A stretch of 64,000 nucleotides of DNA from Collinsella aerofaciens (GCF_028209885.1 NZ_JAQLEM010000009.1:14262-78261), one strand, 5' to 3'; counted from the stretch's first letter, positions 1 to 8,660 are shown. The notes: generated by a model not told the origin, from the sequence alone. A program made the numbers and translations.

Positions 1-2
1 GC

Positions 3-485
3 GCCTCAGCGGGCGATTACGATTTCGTGACGGCGCTCGTCTGGCGCGAGGGCGAGGTGCTGTTCGATCGCATCTCGATGCGTCCGGGCAAGGCCATCAC
101 GTTTGGCGTGCTCGGGGGCAAGCCCTACCTAGGGCTTTCAGGCAATCCGGCCGCGGCGTATGTGGGCTTTGAGATGCTCGCCCGTCCGGCGATTCGCAAG
201 ATGCGCGGCTTTGCCGAGGGCGTGCGTCCCGTGCAGCAGGCGACGCTCACGCACGGCGTGAAAAAGCGCCAGGACCGACGCTTCTTCGATCGCGCCACGG
301 TTTTGCGCGACCCCGAGACCAGTGAGCTGTTGGTGACCGAGGCCAAGACGCAGAATTCGGCGCTGCTCGGCACGATGCAGCGGTCCAACTGCCTGCTGCG
401 TATTGACGAAGGACCGTGCGAGCTCAAGGCGGGCGACGTCGTGGATGTCGTGCGTGTCGACCTGCCCGAGGGCACGGTGTTGTAG
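3..485 (+). CDS. moeA: Molybdopterin molybdenumtransferase MoeA, C-terminal part
   Basis: The gene begins outside the window; only about 160 C-terminal residues are seen, reading in frame from base 3. MoeA inserts molybdate into adenylylated molybdopterin in the last step of molybdenum cofactor synthesis. The fragment starts with SAGDYDFV and carries PGKAITFGVLGGKPYLGLSGNPAAAYV in two stretches, the typical substrate-binding loop of MoeA, followed by the small beta-barrel domain IV. The stop codon lies 10 bases before a moaB/mogA-like gene, so both are probably one operon that leads into the molybdate transporter. Family assignment is secure; the true start cannot be given. Confidence 0.93.
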   Translation, partial: ASAGDYDFVTALVWREGEVLFDRISMRPGKAITFGVLGGKPYLGLSGNPAAAYVGFEMLARPAIRKMRGFAEGVRPVQQATLTHGVKKRQDRRFFDRATVLRDPETSELLVTEAKTQNSALLGTMQRSNCLLRIDEGPCELKAGDVVDVVRVDLPEGTVL

Positions 486-495
486 GAGGAAGACT

Positions 496-975
496 ATGGA
501 GTTGAAGATTTCGATCGTGACGTGCTCGGATACGCGCGATCTTGCTCAGGACGAGGCTGGAGCCGCACTCGAGGAACTTATCGAGGCGCAGGGCTGGACG
601 GTCGTCTCACATGTGGTCGTGCGCGACGACGCCAGCGAGATCGGTGATGCCATTGTGGAAGCTGCCGATGAGTGCCACGCCAATGTCGTGCTCACCTGTG
701 GCGGCACGGGACTTTCGATGCGCGACGTGACGCCCGAGGCGACGCGTGCCGTCTGCGACCGCGATGTGCCGGGTATTGCAGAGGCAATCCGTGCGTACTC
801 CATGACCAAGACGCGCCGCGCTATGCTCTCGCGCGCCGTGTGCATGCAGCGTGGGCATACGCTTGTCATCAACTTTCCGGGATCCACGAAAGCGGCCCGC
901 GAAAGCTGGGAGGCCGTGAGCGATCAGCTGGAGCATGCGGCCCAAATGACGGCGGGCGGCGGACATACCAAATAA
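496..975 (+). CDS. MoaB/MogA-type molybdopterin adenylyltransferase
   Basis: A 159-residue protein of the MoaB/Mog fold, which activates molybdopterin by adenylylation before MoeA adds molybdenum. The family signature is clear: TCGGTGLSMRDVTPEA near residues 73-88 and VINFPGS near residue 125. The ATG at 496 is preceded by AGGAGGA, five bases upstream, and lies just after the moeA stop, indicating translational coupling. MoaB and MogA cannot be told apart reliably from one sequence, so no symbol is given. Next to modABC it fits molybdenum cofactor supply for the formate dehydrogenase and the other molybdoenzymes in the window. Confidence 0.92.
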   Translation: MELKISIVTCSDTRDLAQDEAGAALEELIEAQGWTVVSHVVVRDDASEIGDAIVEAADECHANVVLTCGGTGLSMRDVTPEATRAVCDRDVPGIAEAIRAYSMTKTRRAMLSRAVCMQRGHTLVINFPGSTKAARESWEAVSDQLEHAAQMTAGGGHTK

Positions 976-1074
976 GCGGTTTACCTGCGGCGGGGCGACC
1001 TGAACGGCTGCTCCGCCTTTGTTTTCCGCCGAAGCGACGCCGAGGTGCACGGCAACTCGAAACTATATTCTCTA

Positions 1075-1118
1075 GCGAGAATAATTTCTCATTATCATTA
1101 TTCGCGCGGAAGTATAAT
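1075..1118 (+). promoter_or_regulatory. AT-rich dyad and -10 box upstream of modA
   Basis: An AT-rich patch interrupts GC-rich sequence. It holds an inverted repeat with arms GCGAGAATAAT (1075-1085) and ATTATTCGCGC (1097-1107), matching at 10 of 11 positions, followed by TATAAT at 1113-1118. No good -35 box is seen at 17 bases, and the dyad covers that region, so a regulator probably acts here. A ModE-like molybdate sensor is a reasonable guess from context, but the sequence does not match the known E. coli ModE site. Confidence 0.45.
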
Positions 1119-1178
1119 CTAGTAACAGAATAAAGCCTGCGGCGGGGTGCCCGGGCATAGCGTTCGAAAGGGTTGAAT

Positions 1179-2054
1179 ATGTTCGATATGGTTTCACGCC
1201 GCGGTTTTGTCTCGCTTTCTGCTGCCGCTGCCGCCAGCTTTGGACTTGCTGGCTGCTCGGGCAACAAGACGTCCGAGCCCGCTGGTTCCGATGCCGGCTT
1301 CGCCAAGTCTTCCTCTGAGAAGAAAGCTGTCGAGCTGCAGGTCTTTGCCGCAAATTCGCTCGAGAAGGCCCTGCCCGAGGTCCAGAAGCTCTACACCGAC
1401 CAGACCGGCACCACCTTCGCCGACACGCAGTTCAAAGCGTCTGGCGACCTTGTCGAGCAGATGCGCGCCGGTGCCGCCGTCGACGTGCTCATCACGGCCT
1501 CCAAGGGCACCATGGACGACGCCGAAGCCGCCGAGCTCGTCGATGCCGACACGCGTGAGGACATGTTCGTCAACGACCTCGTGATCATTCGCGCCGAGGG
1601 CTCCGATACTAAGGTCGAGGCCATCGCCGACGTCGCGAATCTGGACGGTAAGATTGCCATCGGCGACGCCAAGACCGTCCCCGCCGGCAAGTACGCCAAC
1701 CAGGCGCTGGCTTCCGTGGGCCTCTATACCGGTACCGAGGGCGACGACGGCGAGTACGCGCCCGAGCTCGCCGACAAGGTAGCCCTGGCCGACAAGGTCG
1801 GCACCGCTGCGTCTTACGTCTCTACAGGCGACTGCGTGGCGGGTTTTGTCTACAGCTCCGACATCTTCCGCTACGACGGCATCGAGGAGGCCTTCGTGTG
1901 CCCCGAGGACTCGCACAAGCCCATCGTGTATCCCGGTGCTGTCGCCGAGAGCTCCGAGCACGCCGACGAGGCCAAGGCGTTCATCGACTTCTGCCTGACC
2001 AACAAGAAGGCCCAGAAGATTTGGGCCAAGTACGGCTTTGAGCTTTCCGAGTAG
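1179..2054 (+). CDS. modA: Molybdate ABC transporter substrate-binding lipoprotein
   Basis: This is the extracytoplasmic molybdate-binding protein of the ModABC importer. The N-terminus has an RR-containing, Tat-like stretch SRRGFVSLSAAAA followed by the lipobox LAGCSG, so it should be lipidated at Cys and anchored outside the membrane. The mature part shows the ModA pattern: VFAANSLEKALPEVQKLY, FKASGDLVEQMRAGAAVDVLITASK and GKIAIGDAKTVPAGKYANQAL. The start at 1179 is chosen because GAAAGG stands six bases upstream; an in-frame TTG at 1173 is less likely. About 291 residues is normal for the family. The stop lies 68 bases before the chosen start of modB. Confidence 0.95.
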   Translation: MFDMVSRRGFVSLSAAAAASFGLAGCSGNKTSEPAGSDAGFAKSSSEKKAVELQVFAANSLEKALPEVQKLYTDQTGTTFADTQFKASGDLVEQMRAGAAVDVLITASKGTMDDAEAAELVDADTREDMFVNDLVIIRAEGSDTKVEAIADVANLDGKIAIGDAKTVPAGKYANQALASVGLYTGTEGDDGEYAPELADKVALADKVGTAASYVSTGDCVAGFVYSSDIFRYDGIEEAFVCPEDSHKPIVYPGAVAESSEHADEAKAFIDFCLTNKKAQKIWAKYGFELSE

Positions 2055-2122
2055 TGCGGCTTGGCGCGATAATTCCATCGTTTTGTTTTTCACTCCGTCC
2101 TTGTATTCGCTTGGAGCTTTTC

Positions 2123-3565
2123 GTGCTTAATAGATTCCGCATGCTTGTCGCCTGTGCTTTGACCTTCGCGCTTTGCTGGGTGCCGGGATTTGCGTTTGCT
2201 GGGGACGCTGAGGACGGGGCCCAGGTTGCTGCGACCGCCCATGGGCTTTCCTATGGGATCGAGGGTTTTGAGCGGTTGGCCAAGGGGACCGCTCGTGCCA
2301 TGGAGGGCCAGCCTGAGGGCTATCGGTTTCCCGTTGACGAGGACGTGGACCTTGTAGTGGCACCTACTGCCGATCGCGTTGTGGTTTGGATATCGCCCAA
2401 GGCGGTCGAGAAGTATGGATTGGATCCGCAGGATAACGAGTGCGTATCGGGTCTCAAGGCCCTCGTCTGTAAGCTCGACAGTGCAAACTGCATGGGAGGT
2501 GCGCAGCTAGGGGACGTGGATCTTCCTTGGTATGTCACGTCGGAAACAACGTTTGAATCCGGCGGGTATACCTATGGCTTTGACGAGCGCGGTGCGGATG
2601 GGGACCGCTATGTGGTGATTACATCAGCCTCGGGTGATGCCAAGGGCGGCGCGCGTTGGCTTGATAGCGCTCAAATGGTAGAGGCATCGTCTGTCGTGTT
2701 GCGGGATGAGCGGGGGCCCCTGACCTCTTCGGCCTCCTTATTGGGCGGCATCGACTACCGACCGTTTTGGGTGTCCATTAAAACGAGTGGCCTTGCCCTG
2801 CTGATCTCCTTTGCACTGGGCCTGTTCGCCGCGTGGAAGACTATGGGTACCTCGAGCCGCGTGAAGGGTTTGCTCGATTCGGTCTTTACGATTCCTATGG
2901 TGCTGCCGCCCACGGTCTGCGGCTTTCTGCTCCTCATGCTGTTTGGCCGCTCGACTGGGGTGGGTCAGTGGCTCATCGCGCACGGCGTCTCGATCGTCTT
3001 TACCTGGCCCGCGGCGGTGATATCTGCCGTGGTGGTGTCGTTTCCCCTGGTCTACCGCACGGCGCTCGGTGCCTTTGAGAGCCTTGACACGCAGATGCTC
3101 GATGCGGCGCGAACCCTGGGCTGGTCCGAGCGTCGCATCTTCACCAAGCTTATGATGCCGCTTGGCTGGCCCTCGATTGCCGCCGGCACGGTGCTCGCCT
3201 TTGCCCGCGCGATGGGCGAGTTTGGCTGCACCCTGTTCTTTGCGGGCAACTATGCCGGCATTACGCAGACCATTCCCATTGCGATTTACTTTGAATGGAT
3301 GGGCGGCAATACGTCGGTGGCCCTCTTTTGGGTCATGGTCGTAATAGCGTTTAGTTTCCTAGTCATCCTGTTCATCAACATGTACACCGCTCATTCGCAA
3401 AAGTATCGCGAGCGGGGCCTTGCCCGTGCGGAGCGCAAACAGGCCAAAGATCTCACCGGACAGGGCGATTCGCTCGACCCGGCGGGCGGCGATGCGCTGC
3501 GTATCGATCGCGAGGCGCTGACCGAGCTCATGCGCGATGATGCCGCCTTGCAGGGAGGTCGATAG
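2123..3565 (+). CDS. modB: Molybdate ABC transporter permease with an extra exported N-terminal domain
   Basis: The C-terminal half is a normal ModB permease: several membrane spans from about residue 213 and the EAA coupling loop in the stretch around ESLDTQMLDAARTLGW, followed by FARAMGEFGCTLFFAGN. The GTG at 2123 is chosen as start because TTGGAG precedes it by six bases; it gives a clean signal peptide (LVACALTFALCWVPGFAFA). What is unusual is the roughly 185 residues between the signal peptide and the first permease span, with no family I recognise. Usual ModB proteins are about 220-230 residues; this one is about 480. The stop is three bases from modC. Confidence 0.88.
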   Translation: MLNRFRMLVACALTFALCWVPGFAFAGDAEDGAQVAATAHGLSYGIEGFERLAKGTARAMEGQPEGYRFPVDEDVDLVVAPTADRVVVWISPKAVEKYGLDPQDNECVSGLKALVCKLDSANCMGGAQLGDVDLPWYVTSETTFESGGYTYGFDERGADGDRYVVITSASGDAKGGARWLDSAQMVEASSVVLRDERGPLTSSASLLGGIDYRPFWVSIKTSGLALLISFALGLFAAWKTMGTSSRVKGLLDSVFTIPMVLPPTVCGFLLLMLFGRSTGVGQWLIAHGVSIVFTWPAAVISAVVVSFPLVYRTALGAFESLDTQMLDAARTLGWSERRIFTKLMMPLGWPSIAAGTVLAFARAMGEFGCTLFFAGNYAGITQTIPIAIYFEWMGGNTSVALFWVMVVIAFSFLVILFINMYTAHSQKYRERGLARAERKQAKDLTGQGDSLDPAGGDALRIDREALTELMRDDAALQGGR

Positions 3566-3568
3566 GCC

Positions 3569-4639
3569 ATGTCGCTCGTTCTGGATATCAAAAAGCGCTA
3601 TTCCGGGTTTATGCTCGACATGCAGCTTGAGGCCGGCGAGGATCGTGTGGCGCTGCTCGGTGCCTCGGGTTGCGGCAAGAGCTGCACCTTGCGCTGCATT
3701 GCCGGTGTGGAGACGCCCGACGAGGGCAAGATCGTCGTCAACGGCGTGACCTTTTTTGACTCTGCGGCGGGCATCAACCTGTCGCCCCAGGAGCGAAAAT
3801 GCGCCCTGCTGTTCCAAAACTATCAGCTGTTTCCCAACATGACGGTGGCCGATAACGTATGCGCCGGCGTAAAGGACGCGGGCGACGCCGCCGCGCGCAA
3901 GCAGCTTGCCGAGCGCTACCTGGGCATTTTTGGCCTGGCCGATTTTGCCGACCGCTATCCCGCGCGCCTCTCGGGCGGCCAGCAGCAGCGCGTGGCGCTT
4001 GCCCGCATGGTGGCGGCACACCCGGGCATCTTTATGTTCGACGAGCCCATGAGCGCACTCGATGCGTATCTTAAGAGCGCGCTCGAGCAAAACATGCTCG
4101 ACCTCTTTGATGTGTGCAACCGCACCGTGCTCTACGTGAGCCACGACATCGACGAAGCGTGCCGCCTGTGCCAGCGTATCTGCGTGATGCACGACGGGCA
4201 TGTTGAGGAGATCGGCTCCGTCGAGGACGTGGTCCGCCGTCCGCAGACGCTGGCGGCACTGCGCCTGACGGGCTGCAAGAACACAAGCCGGGCGCGCAAG
4301 ATCGGGTCTCAGGAAGTTGAAGCCCTGGACTGGGGCATGACCTTTAACGTGGGCCATGAGGTTCCCGATAACGTGACGTACCTCGGTATTCGTGCGAGCT
4401 ACTTCCATGTTGACAATCGCGCGGAGCGCGGTCGCAACAGCTACGATTTGCACGTGGCCCGTGTGAGCGATTCGCGCTTTGAGCGGCTGGTGCTGCTGGA
4501 CGTGCCGCGTGCTGATGCGCCCACGCGTCTGCAGTGGAAGGTGAATAAGGTGAGTGTACCCGTGGAAGAGCTGCCGCAGGCGGGTGAGGCTCTGCGCATG
4601 CATTTTGATGCAAGCAGGATCCATTTGGTTTGTCGGTAG
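3569..4639 (+). CDS. modC: Molybdate ABC transporter ATP-binding protein
   Basis: The ATPase that drives molybdate import with ModB. It has Walker A GASGCGKSC (residues 31-39), the Q-loop region LLFQNYQLFPNMTV, the ABC signature LSGGQQQRVALARM near residue 133, Walker B IFMFDEPMSALD near residue 154 and the H-loop LYVSHDIDEA. About 130 C-terminal residues follow, consistent with a diverged Mop/TOBE molybdate-binding domain. It is translationally coupled to modB. At 356 residues it has the size of ModC. Substrate assignment leans on the modA and modB neighbours. Confidence 0.94.
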   Translation: MSLVLDIKKRYSGFMLDMQLEAGEDRVALLGASGCGKSCTLRCIAGVETPDEGKIVVNGVTFFDSAAGINLSPQERKCALLFQNYQLFPNMTVADNVCAGVKDAGDAAARKQLAERYLGIFGLADFADRYPARLSGGQQQRVALARMVAAHPGIFMFDEPMSALDAYLKSALEQNMLDLFDVCNRTVLYVSHDIDEACRLCQRICVMHDGHVEEIGSVEDVVRRPQTLAALRLTGCKNTSRARKIGSQEVEALDWGMTFNVGHEVPDNVTYLGIRASYFHVDNRAERGRNSYDLHVARVSDSRFERLVLLDVPRADAPTRLQWKVNKVSVPVEELPQAGEALRMHFDASRIHLVCR

Positions 4640-5068
4640 CGCCGGGTAATGCCGTCGGGGATATAAGCCTCGGCGGCCTCGTCTTGCCGTTCGCCGAATG
4701 AAGGATGACAAACTCTTATCAATCAAGATAATTATTTATTAAACGACGGCACACGAGGCTGTCGTACGAATGTCAACGGTGTTCGCATGGTCGACGACCG
4801 TTGATATAGTTGACCTCAACTTGTAGAGGAGGGTGCGCACATGCCGCAGACGACATACATTCGCCGCGTTGCCGCGCGCGCCCTGTATATGGCTCGGAGT
4901 CGCATATGAGCAGGTATGTTCACGGCTCCGGGAGAGACGACGCGCAACTAAATAATCGACCGCAAAGCAGGTTCCCCAAAATTCCGGGTTTAGGCGCGGC
5001 TGGGTTTTCGCCACCCACCGTGCAGCAATACCGTAGCTATTCATTTTTGGTTCGAGAGGGGAACCGCC
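4640..5068. other. Gap of about 430 bases between modC and the double-cubane operon
   Basis: No conserved protein gene is visible. The region is AT-rich near 4720-4740, contains a perfect palindrome AGTTGACCTCAACT at 4808-4821, and directly after it a ribosome binding site followed by a 22-codon reading frame (4841-4909). The remaining 150 bases before the next gene may be a leader RNA, but I recognise no riboswitch class. Confidence 0.5.
4841..4909 (+). CDS. Possible 22-residue basic leader peptide
   Basis: ATG at 4841 is preceded by AGAGGAGGG, a very strong ribosome binding site, and opens a frame that encodes MPQTTYIRRVAARALYMARS plus RI, then stops at TGA. The peptide carries six arginines. 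Just upstream lies the palindrome AGTTGACCTCAACT. The position, 160 bases before a selenium/iron-sulfur operon, suggests a leader peptide or a small regulatory protein, but the frame is short and unsupported by homology, so this is tentative. Confidence 0.3.
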   Translation: MPQTTYIRRVAARALYMARSRI

Positions 5069-6352
5069 ATGGCTGAAGAATTCGATTTCCATCCGATGTG
5101 GGAGAGCCTCGGCATGAATCTTGCCGACCACGACATGCTGCTGGGCGCCGTGGGCCAGATGTACGGCGATATGTTCCTGACGCAGAACAATCGCCCCAAG
5201 TCCACGTCCTACCTGGATTTTGTCGCCACCAACATCCACAGCGGCCGAATTAAGGAGATGCTCGACAAGAAGGAGGCCGGCGAGGCCACCAAGATTGTTG
5301 GCAGCTTCTGCGTCTACGTGCCCGAGGAGATTGTGCTCGCCTGCGACGGTATCCCCGTGGGTCTGTGCTCGGGTGCCGATTGGGCAACCGAAAAGGTCGA
5401 GGAGCACCTGCCGCGCAACACCTGCCCGCTCATCAAGAGCTTTGCCGGCTTTAAGCTGGGCGAGGTCTGCCCCTACATTGAGTCGAGCGACTTGGTGGTG
5501 GGCGAGAACACCTGCGACGGCAAGAAGAAGGCCTACGAGTTTTTTGCCACGCAAAAGAACATGTACGTCATGGATATTCCCAACGTACACGACGAGTCGA
5601 CGCTCGTGACCTGGAAGGCCGAGGTCAAGAAGCTCGCCGACAAGATCGAGGAAGAGTGTGGCGTCAAGATTACGCCCGAGCGTCTGAAGGCCGCCATCCA
5701 CGCCGTCAATGAGAAGCGTCGCGCCCTGCAGCGCCTCGCAGCCACGCGCGCTGCCGACCCGGCGCCCATCAGCGGTCTCGACAGCCTGCTGACCGTTCAG
5801 GCCGCCTTTATGGACGACACGCCGCGTCTGACCGGAGCCATCAACGATATGGCGGCTGAGTGCGAGCAGCGTGTCGAGGCCGGCGAGGGCGTGACGCCCA
5901 AGGGGACCAAGCGCATCCTGTACACCGGTACGCCCATGGCCGTGCCCAACTGGAAACTGTTCAACCTCATCGAGAAGGCCGGCGGCGTTGTGGTCGGCGA
6001 GGAGTCCTGCACGGGCTCGCGCTACTACAAGGACCTGGTCGACGAGTCCGGCGAGACGGTCGACGAGATGCTCGACGCCATCGCCGAGCGCTACTTTAAG
6101 ATCAACTGCGCCGTCTTTACGCCCAACGACCAGCGTATGAAGGACATCGTTCAGATGGCCAAGGACCTGCATGTAGACGGCATCGTCGACGTGGCCCTGC
6201 AGTTCTGCACGCTCTACGAGATGGAGTCGTTTGCCGTGGAGAAGGCCGCCGAGGAGGCCGGCATTCCGTTTATGCACATCACGACCGACTACGCCGGCGA
6301 GGATGCAGGCCAACTGCAAACCAGGATCGAGGCTTTCTTGGAAACCATTTAG
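5069..6352 (+). CDS. 2-hydroxyacyl-CoA dehydratase D-component family / double-cubane cluster protein, copy 1
   Basis: A 427-residue protein of the HgdB/FldC/YjiM superfamily, iron-sulfur proteins switched on by an ATP-dependent activase. Conserved cysteines are seen at about residues 81, 92, 100, 119 (NTCPLIKS), 134 (EVCPYIES) and 149 (ENTCDGKKK); further cysteines lie in GEESCTGS and INCAVFTPND. The TCDGKKK motif and a lone subunit paired with a paralogue, not an alpha/beta dehydratase, point to the YjiM-like double-cubane group, whose physiological substrate is not settled. ATG at 5069 follows GAGAGGGG by seven bases. It sits in an operon with copy 2, the activase and selD. Confidence 0.85.
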   Translation: MAEEFDFHPMWESLGMNLADHDMLLGAVGQMYGDMFLTQNNRPKSTSYLDFVATNIHSGRIKEMLDKKEAGEATKIVGSFCVYVPEEIVLACDGIPVGLCSGADWATEKVEEHLPRNTCPLIKSFAGFKLGEVCPYIESSDLVVGENTCDGKKKAYEFFATQKNMYVMDIPNVHDESTLVTWKAEVKKLADKIEEECGVKITPERLKAAIHAVNEKRRALQRLAATRAADPAPISGLDSLLTVQAAFMDDTPRLTGAINDMAAECEQRVEAGEGVTPKGTKRILYTGTPMAVPNWKLFNLIEKAGGVVVGEESCTGSRYYKDLVDESGETVDEMLDAIAERYFKINCAVFTPNDQRMKDIVQMAKDLHVDGIVDVALQFCTLYEMESFAVEKAAEEAGIPFMHITTDYAGEDAGQLQTRIEAFLETI

Positions 6353-6367
6353 GGCTATCCGTCTCGG

Positions 6368-6469
6368 CGGCTTCCCCAGGCACCCGATCTTGCCGTTCTA
6401 ACTGTCGCTTGCGTACCAAAGTACGCGGCGCTCCTCTTTCACGGCAACCTCGAGCACCTGGGAAAGCCG
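6368..6469. repeat. Palindromic intergenic element, family B copy 1
   Basis: Lies between the two double-cubane paralogues. Outer arms 6368-6380 and 6457-6469 pair at 12 of 13 positions; inside are a second imperfect stem and a central hairpin GCGTAC-caaa-GTACGC. The core (GTCGCTTGCGTACC to CTCCTCTTT) recurs almost unchanged at 7697-7740. As RNA it would form one long stem. Confidence 0.75.
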
Positions 6470-6506
6470 TTTCCTTGGTTGGTTAAAAGGTTTGTTAAGG
6501 AGCTAT

Positions 6507-7670
6507 ATGTCGGAATATATTGAGCAACCGCTGCCGCGCACGTTTGAGGAGTTCAACGAGCAACGCAAGGCGGCGTTTATTCGCGTCAAGGATTATAAGC
6601 AGGCGGGTAATCGCCTGGTCGGCTTTTTGTGCAGCTACACGCCGCTCGAGATTATCGATGCCGCTGGGGCTGCGAGCGTGGCGCTGTGTGGCACGTCCGA
6701 CGAGGTGATTCCCGAGGCCGAGAAGGTGCTGCCGGCAAATCTGTGCCCGCTCATCAAGTCGACGTACGGTTTTGCCTATTCGCAAAAGTGCCCGTTTACG
6801 TACTTTAGCGACATGATCATTGGCGAGACCACCTGCGACGGCAAGAAGAAGATGTACGAGCTACTCAACGAGCTCAAGCGCACGCACATTCTGCATCTTC
6901 CGCAGGGCCGCGACCGTGCCTACGAGCGCGAGGGCTGGTACGAGGAGTGCCGTCTGCTCAAGGAGGAACTCGAGAACTTCTACGGTATCACGATCACTGA
7001 CGATGACCTGCGCGCTGCCGTCCGTCGTCGCAACCGCTTGCGTGTGGCCCAACTCGACATGTTTGCCCTGCAGGCCAACCAGCCGGCGGCCATGAGCGGC
7101 GTCGACCTGATGAGCACCATGTTTGCCGGCACGTTCAGCTTTGATATCGAGGCCTATACGCAGCAGCTGGAGCAAAAGGTTGTCAAGCTGCGCGAGGCCT
7201 ACGACGCGGGCGAGCGCCCGGTTGCGGCGGATGCCAAGCGCATTCTGATCACCGGTTGTCCGGTGGGCGGTGTGATCAACAAGATCGGCCGCACCATCGA
7301 GTCCAACGGCGGCGTGGTCGTGTGCATGGACGACTGCTCGGGCGAGCGCACGGCGGCTATGATGATCGACCCGGACGCGTCCGACATTCTGCGCGCCATC
7401 GCCGACCGCTACCTGGATATCAACTGCTCGGTTATGACGCCCAACGACGGTCGTATGGAAAACACGCTGGCCATGTGCGAGAAGTATCATGTCGATGGCG
7501 TAGTGGAGAGCGTGCTCCAGGCGTGCCATACCTTTAACGTGGAGAGCGCACGCATGCAGGAAGCTGTCGAGGGTGCGGGCATTCCGTACATGAAGATCGA
7601 GACCGATTACAGCAACGGCGACATGGGCCAGATCGAGACGCGCATCGCCGCCTTCATCGAAACCCTCTAG
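6507..7670 (+). CDS. 2-hydroxyacyl-CoA dehydratase D-component family / double-cubane cluster protein, copy 2
   Basis: A 387-residue paralogue of the preceding gene. Cysteines at about residues 42, 61, 80 (NLCPLIKS), 95 (KCPFTYF) and 110 ([12 protein letters not shown]) match those of copy 1, and the C-terminal half repeats the same blocks ([44 protein letters not shown]). TAAGGAG five bases before ATG 6507 fixes the start. Two such subunits beside one activase suggest either a heterodimer or two enzymes fed by the same activator. The final codons form part of the left arm of the palindromic element at 7665-7773. Confidence 0.86.
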   Translation: MSEYIEQPLPRTFEEFNEQRKAAFIRVKDYKQAGNRLVGFLCSYTPLEIIDAAGAASVALCGTSDEVIPEAEKVLPANLCPLIKSTYGFAYSQKCPFTYFSDMIIGETTCDGKKKMYELLNELKRTHILHLPQGRDRAYEREGWYEECRLLKEELENFYGITITDDDLRAAVRRRNRLRVAQLDMFALQANQPAAMSGVDLMSTMFAGTFSFDIEAYTQQLEQKVVKLREAYDAGERPVAADAKRILITGCPVGGVINKIGRTIESNGGVVVCMDDCSGERTAAMMIDPDASDILRAIADRYLDINCSVMTPNDGRMENTLAMCEKYHVDGVVESVLQACHTFNVESARMQEAVEGAGIPYMKIETDYSNGDMGQIETRIAAFIETL

Positions 7671-7773
7671 CTTCCTCAGGCACCGGATCTTGCTCCTCAA
7701 ACCGTCGCTTGCGTACCCAAAGTACGCTGCGCTCCTCTTTCGGGGCAATCTCCGGCACCTGAGAAACCTAGAG
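7665..7773. repeat. Palindromic intergenic element, family B copy 2
   Basis: Same core as the element at 6368-6469. Outer arms 7665-7680 and 7758-7773 pair at 14 of 16 positions and the left arm includes the stop codon of the preceding gene. The outer arm sequence differs from copy 1 (CTCAGG/CCTGAG in place of CCCAGG/CCTGGG), so pairing is kept while sequence changes. Confidence 0.75.
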
Positions 7774-7825
7774 CTAAGGCGCCTGAACGCGCCGCTACCT
7801 TTGATGTTTAGATTGGGAGAGAGCC

Positions 7826-8590
7826 ATGATAGGGATCGGGATCGATATCGGGTCTACGGCGGCTAAGGCTGCTGTGGTCGACGGGGAGGGTTCGGTGGCG
7901 TGGACGTGCGTGCAGCCAACCGGGTTCTCCTCGGTCGATGCTTCCGAGCGGCTGCGCGAGGCGCTGGCAGCGGCCGGCTATGACGTGGCTGCCGACGACG
8001 CGCGTGTGGTCGCGACCGGCTACGGCCGTGTCGCCGTGCCCTATGCGCACAAGGTCGTGACCGAGATCACCTGCCACGGTACCGGTGCCGTGCGCCTGTT
8101 TGGCGACCACGGCACGGTGATCGACGTGGGCGGCCAGGACACCAAGGTCATTCAGCTTAAAAGTGGCCGCGTGGCCAAGTTCGCCATGAACGACAAGTGC
8201 GCCGCCGGCACGGGGCGCTTTTTGGAGATCATGGCCGACCGCCTAGGCATTTCCCAGCAGCAGATGGCCGACCTGGCGCGTTCCGGCGAGCCCACCAAGA
8301 TCAGCAGCATGTGCACGGTGTTTGCCGAAAGCGAGGTCATCAGCCTGATCGGTCGCGGTGAGCCGCGCGAGAACATTGCGCGTGGCGTGATCGACAGCGT
8401 GGTCTCGCGCGTGGCGACCATGGCCGGGCAGGCCGCGGGCGCCCCGTACTACCTGACCGGTGGCCTGTGCGAGAACGCCTTCGTGGTGGAGCGGTTGGGC
8501 GAGCTGCTGGGGTCGCCGGTGACCACCTCGCCCCAGGCTCGCTTTGCCGGTGCCATCGGCGCGGCGATTCGCGCACAGGCGCTCAATTAA
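7826..8590 (+). CDS. ATP-dependent activase of 2-hydroxyacyl-CoA dehydratase / double-cubane proteins
   Basis: A BadF/BadG/HgdC-type ASKHA ATPase of 254 residues that uses ATP hydrolysis to inject a low-potential electron into its partner iron-sulfur protein. Motifs: phosphate loop GIDIGSTAAKAAVVDG at the N-terminus, DVGGQDTKVIQL, the cluster-binding cysteines in MNDKCAAGTGRFLE and SSMCTVFAESE (one 4Fe-4S cluster would bridge the homodimer), and YLTGGLCENAFVVERL. ATG 7826 follows GGGAGAGAG. Partners are almost certainly the two paralogues directly upstream; selD follows 70 bases later. Confidence 0.92.
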   Translation: MIGIGIDIGSTAAKAAVVDGEGSVAWTCVQPTGFSSVDASERLREALAAAGYDVAADDARVVATGYGRVAVPYAHKVVTEITCHGTGAVRLFGDHGTVIDVGGQDTKVIQLKSGRVAKFAMNDKCAAGTGRFLEIMADRLGISQQQMADLARSGEPTKISSMCTVFAESEVISLIGRGEPRENIARGVIDSVVSRVATMAGQAAGAPYYLTGGLCENAFVVERLGELLGSPVTTSPQARFAGAIGAAIRAQALN

Positions 8591-8660
8591 TGCATCCGCC
8601 GCAGGCTCGCATTCATGCGTATACTGGGAGAAAATGATTGACCGATGAGAGGAGGTATCG

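Noticed and set aside
4810..5076. An 88-residue protein gene before the double-cubane operon
   Set aside because: No ribosome binding site at its start, low-complexity composition, no recognisable family, and it runs into the start of the next gene.
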